A stretch of 64,000 nt of DNA, from assembly GCF_003182155.1 (NCBI RefSeq), contig NZ_QGTG01000004.1, positions 434,001 through 498,000 of the forward strand, read 5' to 3'. Source of the stretch: Chitinophaga sp. S165. GTDB lineage: Bacteria; Bacteroidota; Bacteroidia; Chitinophagales; Chitinophagaceae. The stretch's first letter is position 1; the number at the start of each line of letters is the position of its first letter. The translations under genes and the position numbers were made by a program. Under the pieces are notes generated by a model. The model searched no databases and was not told the DNA's origin. It was given only the letters and a program-made list of their open reading frames with translations. Below, piece after piece: positions 1 through 7,992 of the stretch.

Positions 1-2275
1 TGCCAGACTCCTTATTTGTAATATGGAAATTCTTGATCCGGCCATGTTTATTCTCCAGCTCATTCAGTTCATGATAGTGCGTGGCGAAAAGTGTTTTCGG
101 CTTGTGCGACGTCATGTCATGCAGGTATTCCACAATGCTCCAGGCAATTGAAATACCGTCATAGGTGCTGGTACCACGGCCAATTTCATCTAATATAACA
201 AGGCTACGCGGTGTGATATTATTGATGATACTGGCTGTTTCATTCATTTCAACCATGAACGTGGATTCGCCGCCACTCAGGTTATCGGAAGCACCTACAC
301 GTGTGAAGATCTTGTCTGTTAAACCTATCTCCGCAGCAGCTGCAGGAACGAAGCTGCCCATGTGCGCCATCAGCGTGATCAGCGCCGTCTGACGAAGTAA
401 GGCCGATTTACCGCTCATGTTCGGTCCTGTCAGGATGATGATCTGTTGCTGTTCTTTATCCAGTACGATATCATTGGCTACATAACTTTCACCGGGAGGC
501 AAACCGCGTTCTATTACGGGGTGTCTGCCTTCACGAATGTCAAGGTGATAACCTTCTGTAACATTCGGACGGCGGTATTTATAGTGAATAGCGTTATGGG
601 CAAAACTCAGCAGACAGTCTATACGCGCCAGGATCTGTGCGTTCAGCTGAATGGCCTGAATGTGAGGCTGCAAAGCAAGGAGGAGTTCATCAAACAGTTG
701 TGCTTCCAGGGAAAGGATCTTCTCTTCCGCACCTACTATTTTTTCTTCATACTCTTTTAATTCCGGTGTAATATAGCGCTCTGCGTTAGCCAGCGTTTGT
801 TTACGGATCCAGGTTTCAGGTACTTTGTTTTTGTGCGCATTCGTTACCTCAAGGTAATAACCGAATACGTTATTGAAAGCTACTTTCAGACTGGGAATAC
901 CGGTAGCATCAGATTCTGTCTGTTGGATACGCAGCAGGTATTCCTTGCCGGAATGTGCGATGGTACGGAGGTTATCCAGTTCAGGGTGTATGCCGTTCTG
1001 AATAACGCCTCCTTTGCTGACCAGTATCGGTGGTGTTTCCATCACCTGTTCCAGGATGCGGCAGAGGATATCCGGACAATGATTCAGCTTTTCACTGAGT
1101 TGTAACAGGTAAGGATGACCGGTCTGCGACAGTAGTTTCTTTACACCTTCCACCTGCTGCAGTGCTTTGGCCAGCGACATCACTTCCCTCGGATTGATCT
1201 TCCGCAACGGGATCTTAGATACGAGGCGTTCCAGGTCACCTGTTTGCTTCAGATGTTGGTGCAGGTCCCTGGAAAGGTCGGTCTCTTTAATAAAGAATTC
1301 CGTAACGTCCAGTCGTTCGTTGATCTGGTTGATATCCCGCAGGGGAAGTACCAGCCACCGTTTCAGCAGTCTGGCGCCCATAGGCGTCACTGTGCTGTCC
1401 AATGTGCCCAGCAGGGTATGACCATTTTCCACACTGCTGCCAAGCAGTTCGAGGTTACGGATAGTGAACCGGTCCATCCAGAGGAAGTCATCCTGTTCTA
1501 TCCGTTGAATATTGGTGATATGTTGCAGATGCGGATGTTCTGTATCGCGCAGGTAATGCAGGGCGGCGCCTGCAGCAATGATCGCTTCTGAAAGCCCTTC
1601 TACGCCAAAGCCCTTGAGACTATGTGTTTCAAACTGCTTCAGCAGGATCTCCTGTGCGTAGTTAGTCGTGAAGATCCACTCTTCCAGTGTATAAGTATAG
1701 AACTTGGAACCGAATTGTTCCTTGAAATGTTTCTGCTGCTGACGGGCAAATATGACTTCTGCCGGTTTGAAGCTTTGGAGGAGTTTATCCACATATTCCA
1801 GGTTGCCTTGTGCAACAAAGAACTCGCCGGTTGAAATATCCAGGAAGGATACCCCGGCCTGGTCTTTACCGAAATGTACGGCCGCCAGGAAGTTGTTGTT
1901 GGCATTTTCCAGGATCTTATCATTCACTGCTACGCCGGGAGTTACCATTTCGGTTACACCGCGTTTCACAATGCCTTTTGCCATTTTGGGATCTTCCAGC
2001 TGGTCGCACACCGCTACACGGTAGCCTGCCTTTACCAGCTTATGGAGATAGGTATCGAGGGAGTGGTGTGGAAAACCTGCAAGGTCCTGTTGGGATGCAG
2101 AACCATTGGCTCTTTTGGTGAGCACGATACCTAATACTTTGGATGCGATGATCGCATCGTCATTAAAAGTTTCATAAAAATCTCCCACACGGAACAACAG
2201 CACCGCATCCGGATAACGGGCTTTAATAGCGTTATGCTGTTGCATGAGAGGAGTTTCTGATTTGCTTTTTGCCAT
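1..2275 (-). CDS. mutS: DNA mismatch repair protein MutS (C-terminus cut by window edge)
   Basis: MutS recognises mispaired bases and starts mismatch repair through MutL. The reading frame is open from the ATG at 2275 to base 1, giving 758 residues. Family members are about 860-880 residues, so roughly the last 100 lie outside the window. Residues 33-35 are Phe-Tyr-Glu, the Phe-X-Glu mismatch-reading motif, in a GDFYETF context. Residues 617-624 are GPNMSGKS, the Walker A motif of the ABC-type ATPase domain. The start is fixed by the -7 box just upstream. The gene is divergent from the RNA methyltransferase gene, with 86 bp between the two starts. No frameshift was seen. Confidence 0.97.
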   Translation of the reverse strand, partial: MAKSKSETPLMQQHNAIKARYPDAVLLFRVGDFYETFNDDAIIASKVLGIVLTKRANGSASQQDLAGFPHHSLDTYLHKLVKAGYRVAVCDQLEDPKMAKGIVKRGVTEMVTPGVAVNDKILENANNNFLAAVHFGKDQAGVSFLDISTGEFFVAQGNLEYVDKLLQSFKPAEVIFARQQQKHFKEQFGSKFYTYTLEEWIFTTNYAQEILLKQFETHSLKGFGVEGLSEAIIAAGAALHYLRDTEHPHLQHITNIQRIEQDDFLWMDRFTIRNLELLGSSVENGHTLLGTLDSTVTPMGARLLKRWLVLPLRDINQINERLDVTEFFIKETDLSRDLHQHLKQTGDLERLVSKIPLRKINPREVMSLAKALQQVEGVKKLLSQTGHPYLLQLSEKLNHCPDILCRILEQVMETPPILVSKGGVIQNGIHPELDNLRTIAHSGKEYLLRIQQTESDATGIPSLKVAFNNVFGYYLEVTNAHKNKVPETWIRKQTLANAERYITPELKEYEEKIVGAEEKILSLEAQLFDELLLALQPHIQAIQLNAQILARIDCLLSFAHNAIHYKYRRPNVTEGYHLDIREGRHPVIERGLPPGESYVANDIVLDKEQQQIIILTGPNMSGKSALLRQTALITLMAHMGSFVPAAAAEIGLTDKIFTRVGASDNLSGGESTFMVEMNETASIINNITPRSLVILDEIGRGTSTYDGISIAWSIVEYLHDMTSHKPKTLFATHYHELNELENKHGRIKNFHITNKESG

Positions 2276-2279
2276 TCGG

Positions 2280-2287
2280 CAAATATA
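2280..2287 (-). promoter_or_regulatory. mutS promoter -7 box (TATATTTG)
   Basis: Read on the minus strand this is a perfect match to the Bacteroidota -7 consensus TAnnTTTG. It ends only 4 nt before the mutS ATG, so the transcript should begin at or very near the start codon. No convincing -33 TTG was seen. Confidence 0.6.
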
Positions 2288-2348
2288 TAATAATGTCCGG
2301 ACGTGCTGAAGGGAGAGATGTACACATACCGGTAGTACTCATTTTGTC

Positions 2349-2356
2349 GTATTTTT
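2349..2356 (+). promoter_or_regulatory. RNA methyltransferase promoter -7 box (TATTTTTG)
   Basis: Perfect TAnnTTTG -7 match ending 5 nt before the ATG at 2362. As with mutS on the other strand, this implies a very short or absent 5' leader. No clear -33 element is visible. Confidence 0.6.
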
Positions 2357-2361
2357 GCAAA

Positions 2362-2901
2362 ATGCGAAAATTAAGCATGGATGAACTTGGCCGCAAAACG
2401 GTGGACCAGTTTAAGGCGGCTGATAAAACACCTTTGGTGCTGGTACTTGACAATGTACGCAGCATGCACAATGTAGGATCGGTATTCCGTACGGCAGACG
2501 GATTCCTTTTACAAGGCATCGTTTTATGTGGATATACTCCCGTACCGCCTCACCGTGATATTCAGAAAACGGCGTTAGGCGCCACTGAAACGGTTGAATG
2601 GCAATACTTTGCCACTACTGTTGAAGCGGTGACGGAACTCAGGGATGCCGGATATACGGTCCTGGCAATCGAACAGGCAGTGAACAGCATTATGCTGGAT
2701 GCATTTGAGCCGGCAGCCGGTAAGCCACTGGCACTGGTATTTGGAAACGAGGTGACGGGTGTGGATGCAGAAGTGATGAAACTCGTGGACGGCTGTATTG
2801 AAATACCGCAGTCTGGCATGAAACATTCATTAAACATCTCTGTGAGCACCGGTATTGTGGTTTGGGATATATTTGCAAAACTGAAAAAACAACAGGCATA
2901 A
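2362..2901 (+). CDS. SpoU/TrmH-family RNA 2'-O-methyltransferase
   Basis: A predicted SAM-dependent ribose methyltransferase acting on tRNA or rRNA; the target cannot be told from sequence. It is 179 residues and consists of the SPOUT fold alone, without an N-terminal substrate-binding domain. The three SpoU motifs are visible: an N-terminal NVRSMHNVGSVFRTADG block, a central LVFGNEVTGVD block, and a C-terminal IPQSGMKHSLNISVSTGIV block that forms the knot and SAM site. The ATG at 2362 is preferred over an in-frame start 93 nt upstream, because the latter would run through the promoter box. The stop codon overlaps the next ATG as TAATG, suggesting translational coupling to the prenyltransferase gene. 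Confidence 0.92.
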   Translation: MRKLSMDELGRKTVDQFKAADKTPLVLVLDNVRSMHNVGSVFRTADGFLLQGIVLCGYTPVPPHRDIQKTALGATETVEWQYFATTVEAVTELRDAGYTVLAIEQAVNSIMLDAFEPAAGKPLALVFGNEVTGVDAEVMKLVDGCIEIPQSGMKHSLNISVSTGIVVWDIFAKLKKQQA

Positions 2902-3767
2902 TGATCGCAACGGTTAATAAATACCTTTCGCTGGTAAAATTCGCCCATACAATATTTGCCATGCCTTTCGCACTGACAGGCTTTTTTATGGCTACTACCA
3001 AAACTGATCATTCTTTCAGCTGGCAGTCGTTCGTACTGGTTGTGCTGTGCATGGTGTTTGCCCGTAGCGCGGCAATGGCCTTCAACCGTTATCTGGATGC
3101 AGACATTGACAGAAAGAACCCACGTACCGTGAACAGGGAAATTCCCCGGGGAGTGATCACTGAGAAGAATGCGCTCACGTTTGTTATTGTGAACTGTCTG
3201 CTCTTCATTGCGGCTACCTGGTTTATCAACCTGTTATGTTTTATCCTGTCGCCGGTAGCTTTGCTGGTAGTACTGGGATATAGTTATACCAAACGCTTTA
3301 CCGCATTGTGTCATCTGGTACTGGGCCTGGGTTTATCCCTTGCGCCGGTAGGTGCTTACCTGGCGGTTACAGGTCAGTTTGCGGTATTGCCTGTAATGTT
3401 GTCCTGCCTTGTATTATGCTGGGTAGCAGGTTTTGACATTATTTATTCTTTACAGGATGAGGATTTTGACCGTTCATTGGCCCTGAACTCTATTCCTGCA
3501 TGGTTGGGAAAAGCAGGGGCACTGCACTTCTCTGAGGCCTTACACCTTATTTCAGGTTCCCTGGCTATTGCGATCGGCTTCTATGGTAACTTCCACTGGC
3601 TGTATGCAATAGGCGCGCTGGTATTTGTCAGCATGCTGATCTCTCAGCACCTGCTGGTAAAACCAAATGATCTGAGCCGTGTCAACCTTGCCTTTATGAC
3701 TACAAATGGTATTGCCAGCGTGGTATTTGCCGTATTCGCCATTGCCGATATGTTCATCCTCGGTTAA
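2901..3767 (+). CDS. UbiA-family polyprenyltransferase (4-hydroxybenzoate/MqnP-like)
   Basis: An integral-membrane prenyltransferase that attaches a polyprenyl chain to an aromatic acceptor in quinone synthesis. It is 288 residues with about eight hydrophobic segments. Both aspartate-rich motifs are present: NRYLDADIDRKNPRT after the second membrane segment, and YSLQDEDFDRS in the second half. These bind the prenyl diphosphate through magnesium. Bacteroidota make menaquinone, and UbiA homologues with this N-terminus (KFAHTIFAMPFAL) are often assigned to the futalosine route as MqnP. That specific assignment is inference. The ATG overlaps the stop of the methyltransferase gene, and ruvX follows 9 nt after its stop, so the three genes probably share a transcript. 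Confidence 0.9.
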   Translation: MIATVNKYLSLVKFAHTIFAMPFALTGFFMATTKTDHSFSWQSFVLVVLCMVFARSAAMAFNRYLDADIDRKNPRTVNREIPRGVITEKNALTFVIVNCLLFIAATWFINLLCFILSPVALLVVLGYSYTKRFTALCHLVLGLGLSLAPVGAYLAVTGQFAVLPVMLSCLVLCWVAGFDIIYSLQDEDFDRSLALNSIPAWLGKAGALHFSEALHLISGSLAIAIGFYGNFHWLYAIGALVFVSMLISQHLLVKPNDLSRVNLAFMTTNGIASVVFAVFAIADMFILG

Positions 3768-3776
3768 AAAGTTAGT

Positions 3777-4187
3777 ATGGCCCGTATCCTTGCAATAGAT
3801 TATGGAAAAAAGAGAACAGGACTTGCAGTGACAGATCCGCTGCAGATGATAGCCACCGGTCTGACCACCGTACCTACGCATGACCTGATCCCTTATCTCA
3901 AAAAATACCTCGCCCAGGAATCAGTAGAACTGTTCCTGATAGGCGATCCTAAGAACCTGGATGGGGAAGCTACTGATGCCACCGCACTTGTAACTGAATG
4001 TGTGCGTATCCTGCAGAAGAATTTCCCACAAGTACCTGTTAAGAAAGTAGACGAACGATTCACTTCCAAACTGGCCTTCCGGTCCATGATAGATAGTGGC
4101 ATGAAAAAGAAGGACAGACAGAACAAGGGACTGGTGGACGAGATCAGTGCTACGATCATCCTGCAGGAATATCTCCAATATAAATAA
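3777..4187 (+). CDS. ruvX: Putative pre-16S rRNA nuclease YqgF (RuvX family)
   Basis: A small RNase H-like nuclease of the YqgF/RuvX family, implicated in 16S rRNA 5'-end maturation. It is 136 residues, normal for the family. It starts with the typical MARILAIDYGKKRTGLAVTD block, whose Asp is a metal-binding catalytic residue. It also carries the conserved KVDERFTSK segment and, near the C-terminus, KGLVDEISATIILQEYL, with the second conserved Asp. Its start is 9 nt after the prenyltransferase stop. Confidence 0.93.
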   Translation: MARILAIDYGKKRTGLAVTDPLQMIATGLTTVPTHDLIPYLKKYLAQESVELFLIGDPKNLDGEATDATALVTECVRILQKNFPQVPVKKVDERFTSKLAFRSMIDSGMKKKDRQNKGLVDEISATIILQEYLQYK

Positions 4188-4269
4188 TTGATTAATCGGG
4201 GTTTAAGGGTTTTTGTATTGCGCAGCGCACTACATTTCAATTCCTCATTCCTATTTCCTGATTGATACT

Positions 4270-4277
4270 TACCTTTG
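4270..4277 (+). promoter_or_regulatory. def promoter -7 box (TACCTTTG)
   Basis: Perfect TAnnTTTG match 21 nt before the def start codon. No clear -33 TTG was seen. Confidence 0.5.
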
Positions 4278-4298
4278 CATTTCTGAAAATTTTTTAAA

Positions 4299-4877
4299 AT
4301 GATTCTACCTATAGTTGCTTACGGTCATCCGGTATTACGGAAAATGTGTGAAGATATTACTCCAGATTACCCTCAGTTAGAGCAACTGATTGCTAATATG
4401 TGGGAAACCATGTATGCTTCCAGCGGAGTAGGACTGGCAGCACCACAGATCAACAGGCCTATCCGCCTTTTTGTTGTAGACAGTGAGCAGATCATCAACA
4501 ACCTGGAAGAAGACGAAAAGAACGACTATCCTGGTGATGAAGGTGTGAAGCAGGTATTTATCAATGCGCACATTGTTAGCACTGGTGGTGAAGAGTGGCC
4601 TTATAATGAAGGTTGCTTAAGCATTCCGAAAGTGCGTGAAGACGTATATCGTCCCGAAACCGTAACCATCCGTTATGTAGACGAAAAATTCCAACCACAG
4701 GAAAAGACATTCTCAGGCGTAACCGCCCGTGTAATATTCCATGAATACGACCATATTGATGGTAAACTGTTCATTGATTATCTGAAGCCATTAAAGAGAA
4801 GAATGCTGAAAGGCAAACTGGAAGACATCACAAAAGGCAAGATCAGTGTGGATTACAAAATGATATTTCACAAATAA
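4299..4877 (+). CDS. def: Peptide deformylase
   Basis: A cytoplasmic metalloenzyme that removes the formyl group from the N-terminal methionine of new proteins. It is 192 residues. All three class motifs are visible in order: GVGLAAPQI, EGCLSIP (metal-binding Cys) and HEYDHIDGKLFIDYL (the HExxH-type motif with both metal-binding His and the catalytic Glu). An acidic insert (NNLEEDEKNDYPGDEG) between the first two motifs is common in Bacteroidota homologues. It has its own -7 box at 4270 and stands apart from the upstream cluster by 111 bp. Confidence 0.96.
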   Translation: MILPIVAYGHPVLRKMCEDITPDYPQLEQLIANMWETMYASSGVGLAAPQINRPIRLFVVDSEQIINNLEEDEKNDYPGDEGVKQVFINAHIVSTGGEEWPYNEGCLSIPKVREDVYRPETVTIRYVDEKFQPQEKTFSGVTARVIFHEYDHIDGKLFIDYLKPLKRRMLKGKLEDITKGKISVDYKMIFHK

Positions 4878-4891
4878 AACAAGTGAAAATT

Positions 4892-4921
4892 TTGTAATGT
4901 TAAAAATCCCTATTACTTTAG
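4892..4921 (+). promoter_or_regulatory. Probable promoter of first sigma/anti-sigma pair
   Basis: TTG at 4892-4894 is followed, after 19 nt, by TACTTTAG at 4914-4921, one mismatch from TAnnTTTG. The box is followed by GTGCCTGC. The second sigma gene has a similar arrangement (TACTGTAG then CGCCTGC), suggesting conserved control. Confidence 0.5.
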
Positions 4922-4944
4922 TGCCTGCAAACTAATACAATACA

Positions 4945-5493
4945 TTGGGAGCAGCAGTCACATATACAGAATCCGAATTAGTGCTTGGCCTTAAGGCGAG
5001 GAACGAAAAACATTTCGGGTACTTATATGACCATTATTCACCGGCCTTATATGGTATTGCCCTTAAAGTGGTAAACGATGAAACAGTTGCCGGTGATGTG
5101 CTGCAGGAAATCTTTCTCAAGATCTGGCGCAGCATTGAGCGCTATGATTCCGATAAAGGCCGCCTGTTCACCTGGATGGTGAACATCGCGCGTAATACCG
5201 CCATTGATACTCTCCGCTCAAAGGCCCATAAAATGGGGCAAAAAGCTAGTGAATTAGGGAGCAACGGACTTGCATCAGACCAGTTGGCCATCCACCCTTC
5301 CGTGGACCATCTTGGTTTGGTTAAAGTGGTGGAGCAGCTTAATAAGGAACAACGTGTTATTATAGACCTGGCTTATTATAAAGGGTGCACGCAAGAAGAA
5401 ATTGCGAAGATATTGGATATCCCTTTGGGAACAGTGAAGACCAGGATGCGTAATGCGATCATACAATTGCGGAATATTTTAAAACAGATGTAA
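4945..5493 (+). CDS. ECF-type RNA polymerase sigma factor (paralogue 1)
   Basis: An extracytoplasmic-function sigma factor of 182 residues. Region 2 holds the core-binding stretch DVLQEIFLKIWRSIERYD and the -10-recognition helix FTWMVNIARNTAIDTLRS. Region 4 is a helix-turn-helix (TQEEIAKILDIPLGTVKTRMR) near the C-terminus. The start codon is TTG; no in-frame ATG lies near. The N-terminus from residue 5 (TYTESELV) aligns without a gap with the second paralogue, which also begins with TTG. The anti-sigma gene begins 4 nt after its stop. The pair is presumably controlled by release of the sigma factor from its membrane partner; the signal is unknown. Confidence 0.93.
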   Translation: MGAAVTYTESELVLGLKARNEKHFGYLYDHYSPALYGIALKVVNDETVAGDVLQEIFLKIWRSIERYDSDKGRLFTWMVNIARNTAIDTLRSKAHKMGQKASELGSNGLASDQLAIHPSVDHLGLVKVVEQLNKEQRVIIDLAYYKGCTQEEIAKILDIPLGTVKTRMRNAIIQLRNILKQM

Positions 5494-5497
5494 GCAA

Positions 5498-6352
5498 GTG
5501 GATGTTCAACGTTACATATCGTCCGGTATTATTGAGAACCATGTCACAGGGTTACTTTCAGAAGTAGAATCCCGTGAGGTGCTCAGTGCAATGCAACAGT
5601 ATCCTGAAGTAAAGGCTGCTGCCGATGCTTTGCAGGTGGACATGGAACGCTATATACAATTGTGGGCTACCAAACCTCCCGCTGGTATCAAGCGCCAGAT
5701 AATGGAACGCCTGCACAAAACAGAAGCCGACGAACCCGTTGTTGCTGAATCTGAAACCATCACAGAAACGAACGAAGATACTTTCTCAGAAAATACAGGA
5801 ATAAATTTATCACAACTCCAGATCTGGCAATACAGCGCCGCCGCGGCGATCGTATTGTTGCTGGGTAGCGTGGTGATGAACGTCGTTTCCTATAGTAATT
5901 CCGGTGGCTACCAACAGCAAATTTCCTCCCTGCAGGCAGAACAGTCTTCCCTGATGGCTGAGAAAGAAGCGTTGAAGGAACAGCTGGATTTTGCTCATAA
6001 AGAAATGGGCGTGATGAAAGATCCTTCCTTCAAATGGACACGCATGCCGGGTGTGGGTAAACACACGGGCGTGGTTGCAACCGTTTGCTGGAACCCACAA
6101 TCCAAAGAAACATTTATTCTTGCACAGGCTTTGCCAGAGCCGCCAGCAGATAAACAATATCAACTGTGGGCCATCGTTAATGGTAAACCAATTGACGCCG
6201 GCGTATTTGAGCTGGGCAGCAAAGCTCACTCCGTACAAAAAGTAAAGCCGGTGGAAAATGCACAGGTTTTTGCCGTGACCCTCGAAAAGAAAGGAGGAAA
6301 CCCTTCACCTACCTTAGACCAGATGTTTGTAGCCGGAAAAGTAGCTGGCTGA
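5498..6352 (+). CDS. Membrane anti-sigma factor, RskA-type (paralogue 1)
   Basis: The predicted inhibitor of the preceding sigma factor, 284 residues, GTG start 4 nt after the sigma stop. Residues 1-60 form the cytoplasmic sigma-binding region (RYISSGIIENHVTGLLSEVE). A single membrane helix lies at about 110-131. A predicted coiled coil follows at about 138-170. The C-terminal periplasmic part from about 180 contains LPEPPADKQYQLW and GVFELG, hallmarks of the RskA (anti-sigma-K) C-terminal domain. The predicted topology is N-in, C-out. It is homologous along its length to the product of the gene at 7132. Confidence 0.9.
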   Translation: MDVQRYISSGIIENHVTGLLSEVESREVLSAMQQYPEVKAAADALQVDMERYIQLWATKPPAGIKRQIMERLHKTEADEPVVAESETITETNEDTFSENTGINLSQLQIWQYSAAAAIVLLLGSVVMNVVSYSNSGGYQQQISSLQAEQSSLMAEKEALKEQLDFAHKEMGVMKDPSFKWTRMPGVGKHTGVVATVCWNPQSKETFILAQALPEPPADKQYQLWAIVNGKPIDAGVFELGSKAHSVQKVKPVENAQVFAVTLEKKGGNPSPTLDQMFVAGKVAG

Positions 6353-6485
6353 TCTTCCTCTCATTTTTACCCTTTAACCGCACTAGAGCGCTCATTATCA
6401 ATTATTCCGTAATAATTGCTATCTTTCCTTTAATATTGCATTCCCATTAACCATCTAATTAGGACTTATTAGGATTGTAACAAAG

Positions 6486-6517
6486 TTGTACCGGTAACAG
6501 TTCCAATCATACTGTAG
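6486..6517 (+). promoter_or_regulatory. Possible promoter of second sigma/anti-sigma pair
   Basis: TTG at 6486-6488 and TACTGTAG at 6510-6517, spaced 21 nt. The -7 box has two mismatches to TAnnTTTG but resembles the box in front of the first sigma gene, including a following GCCTGC. Confidence 0.35.
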
Positions 6518-6577
6518 CGCCTGCAGCTAAATAGTGGAGCACACTGATAATTATTTTTAACAAAATTTATTACTGTT

Positions 6578-7129
6578 TTGGAATCCGCGTTTACATATAC
6601 GGAATCTGAGCTGGTACAGGGGCTGAAAGCCAAAGACCAGAAGGTATTCGGCTACCTCTATGACCGTTATTCCCCCGCTTTGTACGGTGTAGCGCTAAAG
6701 GTGCTCAACGACGAAAGTAATGCGAATGATGTCCTGCAGGAAGTGTTCCTCAAAATATGGCGTAACATCGACCGGTATGATGAAAGTAAGGGACGTTTGT
6801 TTACCTGGATGCTCAATATTACCCGCAATTCTGCTATTGATACTCTTCGCTCGAAGGCCCATAAAATGGATCAGAAAATCCAAGACATTGGAGATGACGT
6901 ACATTTATATACAGGTAATTTAACTGTACACCCATCCGTTGACCATCTGGGACTTTCAAAGGTTCTTGAAAAATTAACCAAGGAACAACGAATCATCATT
7001 GATTTAGCGTATTACAAAGGTTGCACCCAGGAAGAGATCTCCAAGGTGCTGGAAATTCCTTTGGGTACCGTAAAAACAAGGATGAGAAATGCCATAATAC
7101 AATTAAGGAACTTACTAAAATTAGTATAA
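6578..7129 (+). CDS. ECF-type RNA polymerase sigma factor (paralogue 2)
   Basis: A 183-residue ECF sigma factor closely related to the one at 4945. The same region 2 (DVLQEVFLKIWRNIDRYD, then FTWMLNITRNSAIDTLRS) and region 4 helix-turn-helix (TQEEISKVLEIPLGTVKTRMR) are present, and both share KAHKM after region 2. The start codon is again TTG. The linker between regions 2 and 4 is the most divergent stretch, so the pair arose by duplication and then diverged. The cognate anti-sigma gene begins 2 nt after the stop. Whether the two factors read the same promoters cannot be judged here. Confidence 0.93.
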   Translation: MESAFTYTESELVQGLKAKDQKVFGYLYDRYSPALYGVALKVLNDESNANDVLQEVFLKIWRNIDRYDESKGRLFTWMLNITRNSAIDTLRSKAHKMDQKIQDIGDDVHLYTGNLTVHPSVDHLGLSKVLEKLTKEQRIIIDLAYYKGCTQEEISKVLEIPLGTVKTRMRNAIIQLRNLLKLV

Positions 7130-7131
7130 GA

Positions 7132-7965
7132 GTGGACGCATCACGTTTCATATCGTCCGGATTGATCGAAGCTTATGTAAGCGGACTAGCTACCTCCAAC
7201 GAGATCCAGGAGCTGGAACGCGGCATGACGCAATATCCGGAAGTTGCAGCTGCAGTGAATGACTGCCAGCTGGATATGGAGCAATATGTTACTTTACAAT
7301 CCAAAACGCCGCCTGCCGATCTTAAACAACGTATCTTTCATATCATCGTTAATGAAGAAGCGGCACGTGAAAGTGGCGCCCTCACTACCGAAACAGAAAC
7401 TGAAGCATTCCCTGAAACAAAAGTTTATGTAAACAGCTCCTGGCGCTGGATTGCTGTTGCCGCTATCCTGTTATTGCTGGGCAGCCTGTTACTTAATTAT
7501 GTATTCTTCGGACAGATCAACGATTATAAAGGCCGCTACGAAGCATTACTCTCCACACAAAATACATTGGCATCTGAATCAAACCTGTATAAAACCCGCG
7601 TGGAACAAATGGAACACTCCATGGATCTCGTAAAGGACCCTTCCATGAAGACAGTAAAGATGCCTGGTACCAAACCGTTCCCTTCAGCACTGGCTACCAT
7701 TTACTGGAATCAGCAGTCAAAAGAAGTGTTCGTCATGGTGAACAATCTGCCGGAACCGGCCGCCGATAAACAATACCAGCTGTGGGCCATTGTAGATGGC
7801 AAACCGGTTGATATGGGCGTATTTGAGATGGGCGGCCATCATGAATTGCTGCAGAAGATGAAATCTATAGACAACGCTGAGATGTTTGCTATAACCCTAG
7901 AGAAAAAAGGCGGAAGCCCCGTTCCTACACTAGACCAGATGTATGTGGCAGGAAAAGCCAGCTAA
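7132..7965 (+). CDS. Membrane anti-sigma factor, RskA-type (paralogue 2)
   Basis: A 277-residue partner of the sigma factor at 6578. The chosen start is GTG at 7132, 2 nt after the sigma stop. It gives MDASRFISSGLIEAYV, which aligns with MDVQRYISSGIIENHV of paralogue 1. A longer in-frame start at 7021 would overlap the sigma gene by 109 nt and has no counterpart. A membrane helix lies at about 105-126, a short coiled region at about 130-165, and an RskA-type periplasmic domain with LPEPAADKQYQLW at 206-218 follows. It ends 27 nt before the next gene, which has its own -7-like box. Confidence 0.9.
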   Translation: MDASRFISSGLIEAYVSGLATSNEIQELERGMTQYPEVAAAVNDCQLDMEQYVTLQSKTPPADLKQRIFHIIVNEEAARESGALTTETETEAFPETKVYVNSSWRWIAVAAILLLLGSLLLNYVFFGQINDYKGRYEALLSTQNTLASESNLYKTRVEQMEHSMDLVKDPSMKTVKMPGTKPFPSALATIYWNQQSKEVFVMVNNLPEPAADKQYQLWAIVDGKPVDMGVFEMGGHHELLQKMKSIDNAEMFAITLEKKGGSPVPTLDQMYVAGKAS

Positions 7966-7992
7966 AATGAGTAAAATACATAATTTCGCAGC

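Noticed and set aside
2269..2361. N-terminal extension of the RNA methyltransferase to an ATG at 2269
   Set aside because: It would translate through the -7 box and into mutS; the ATG at 2362 fits the family start.
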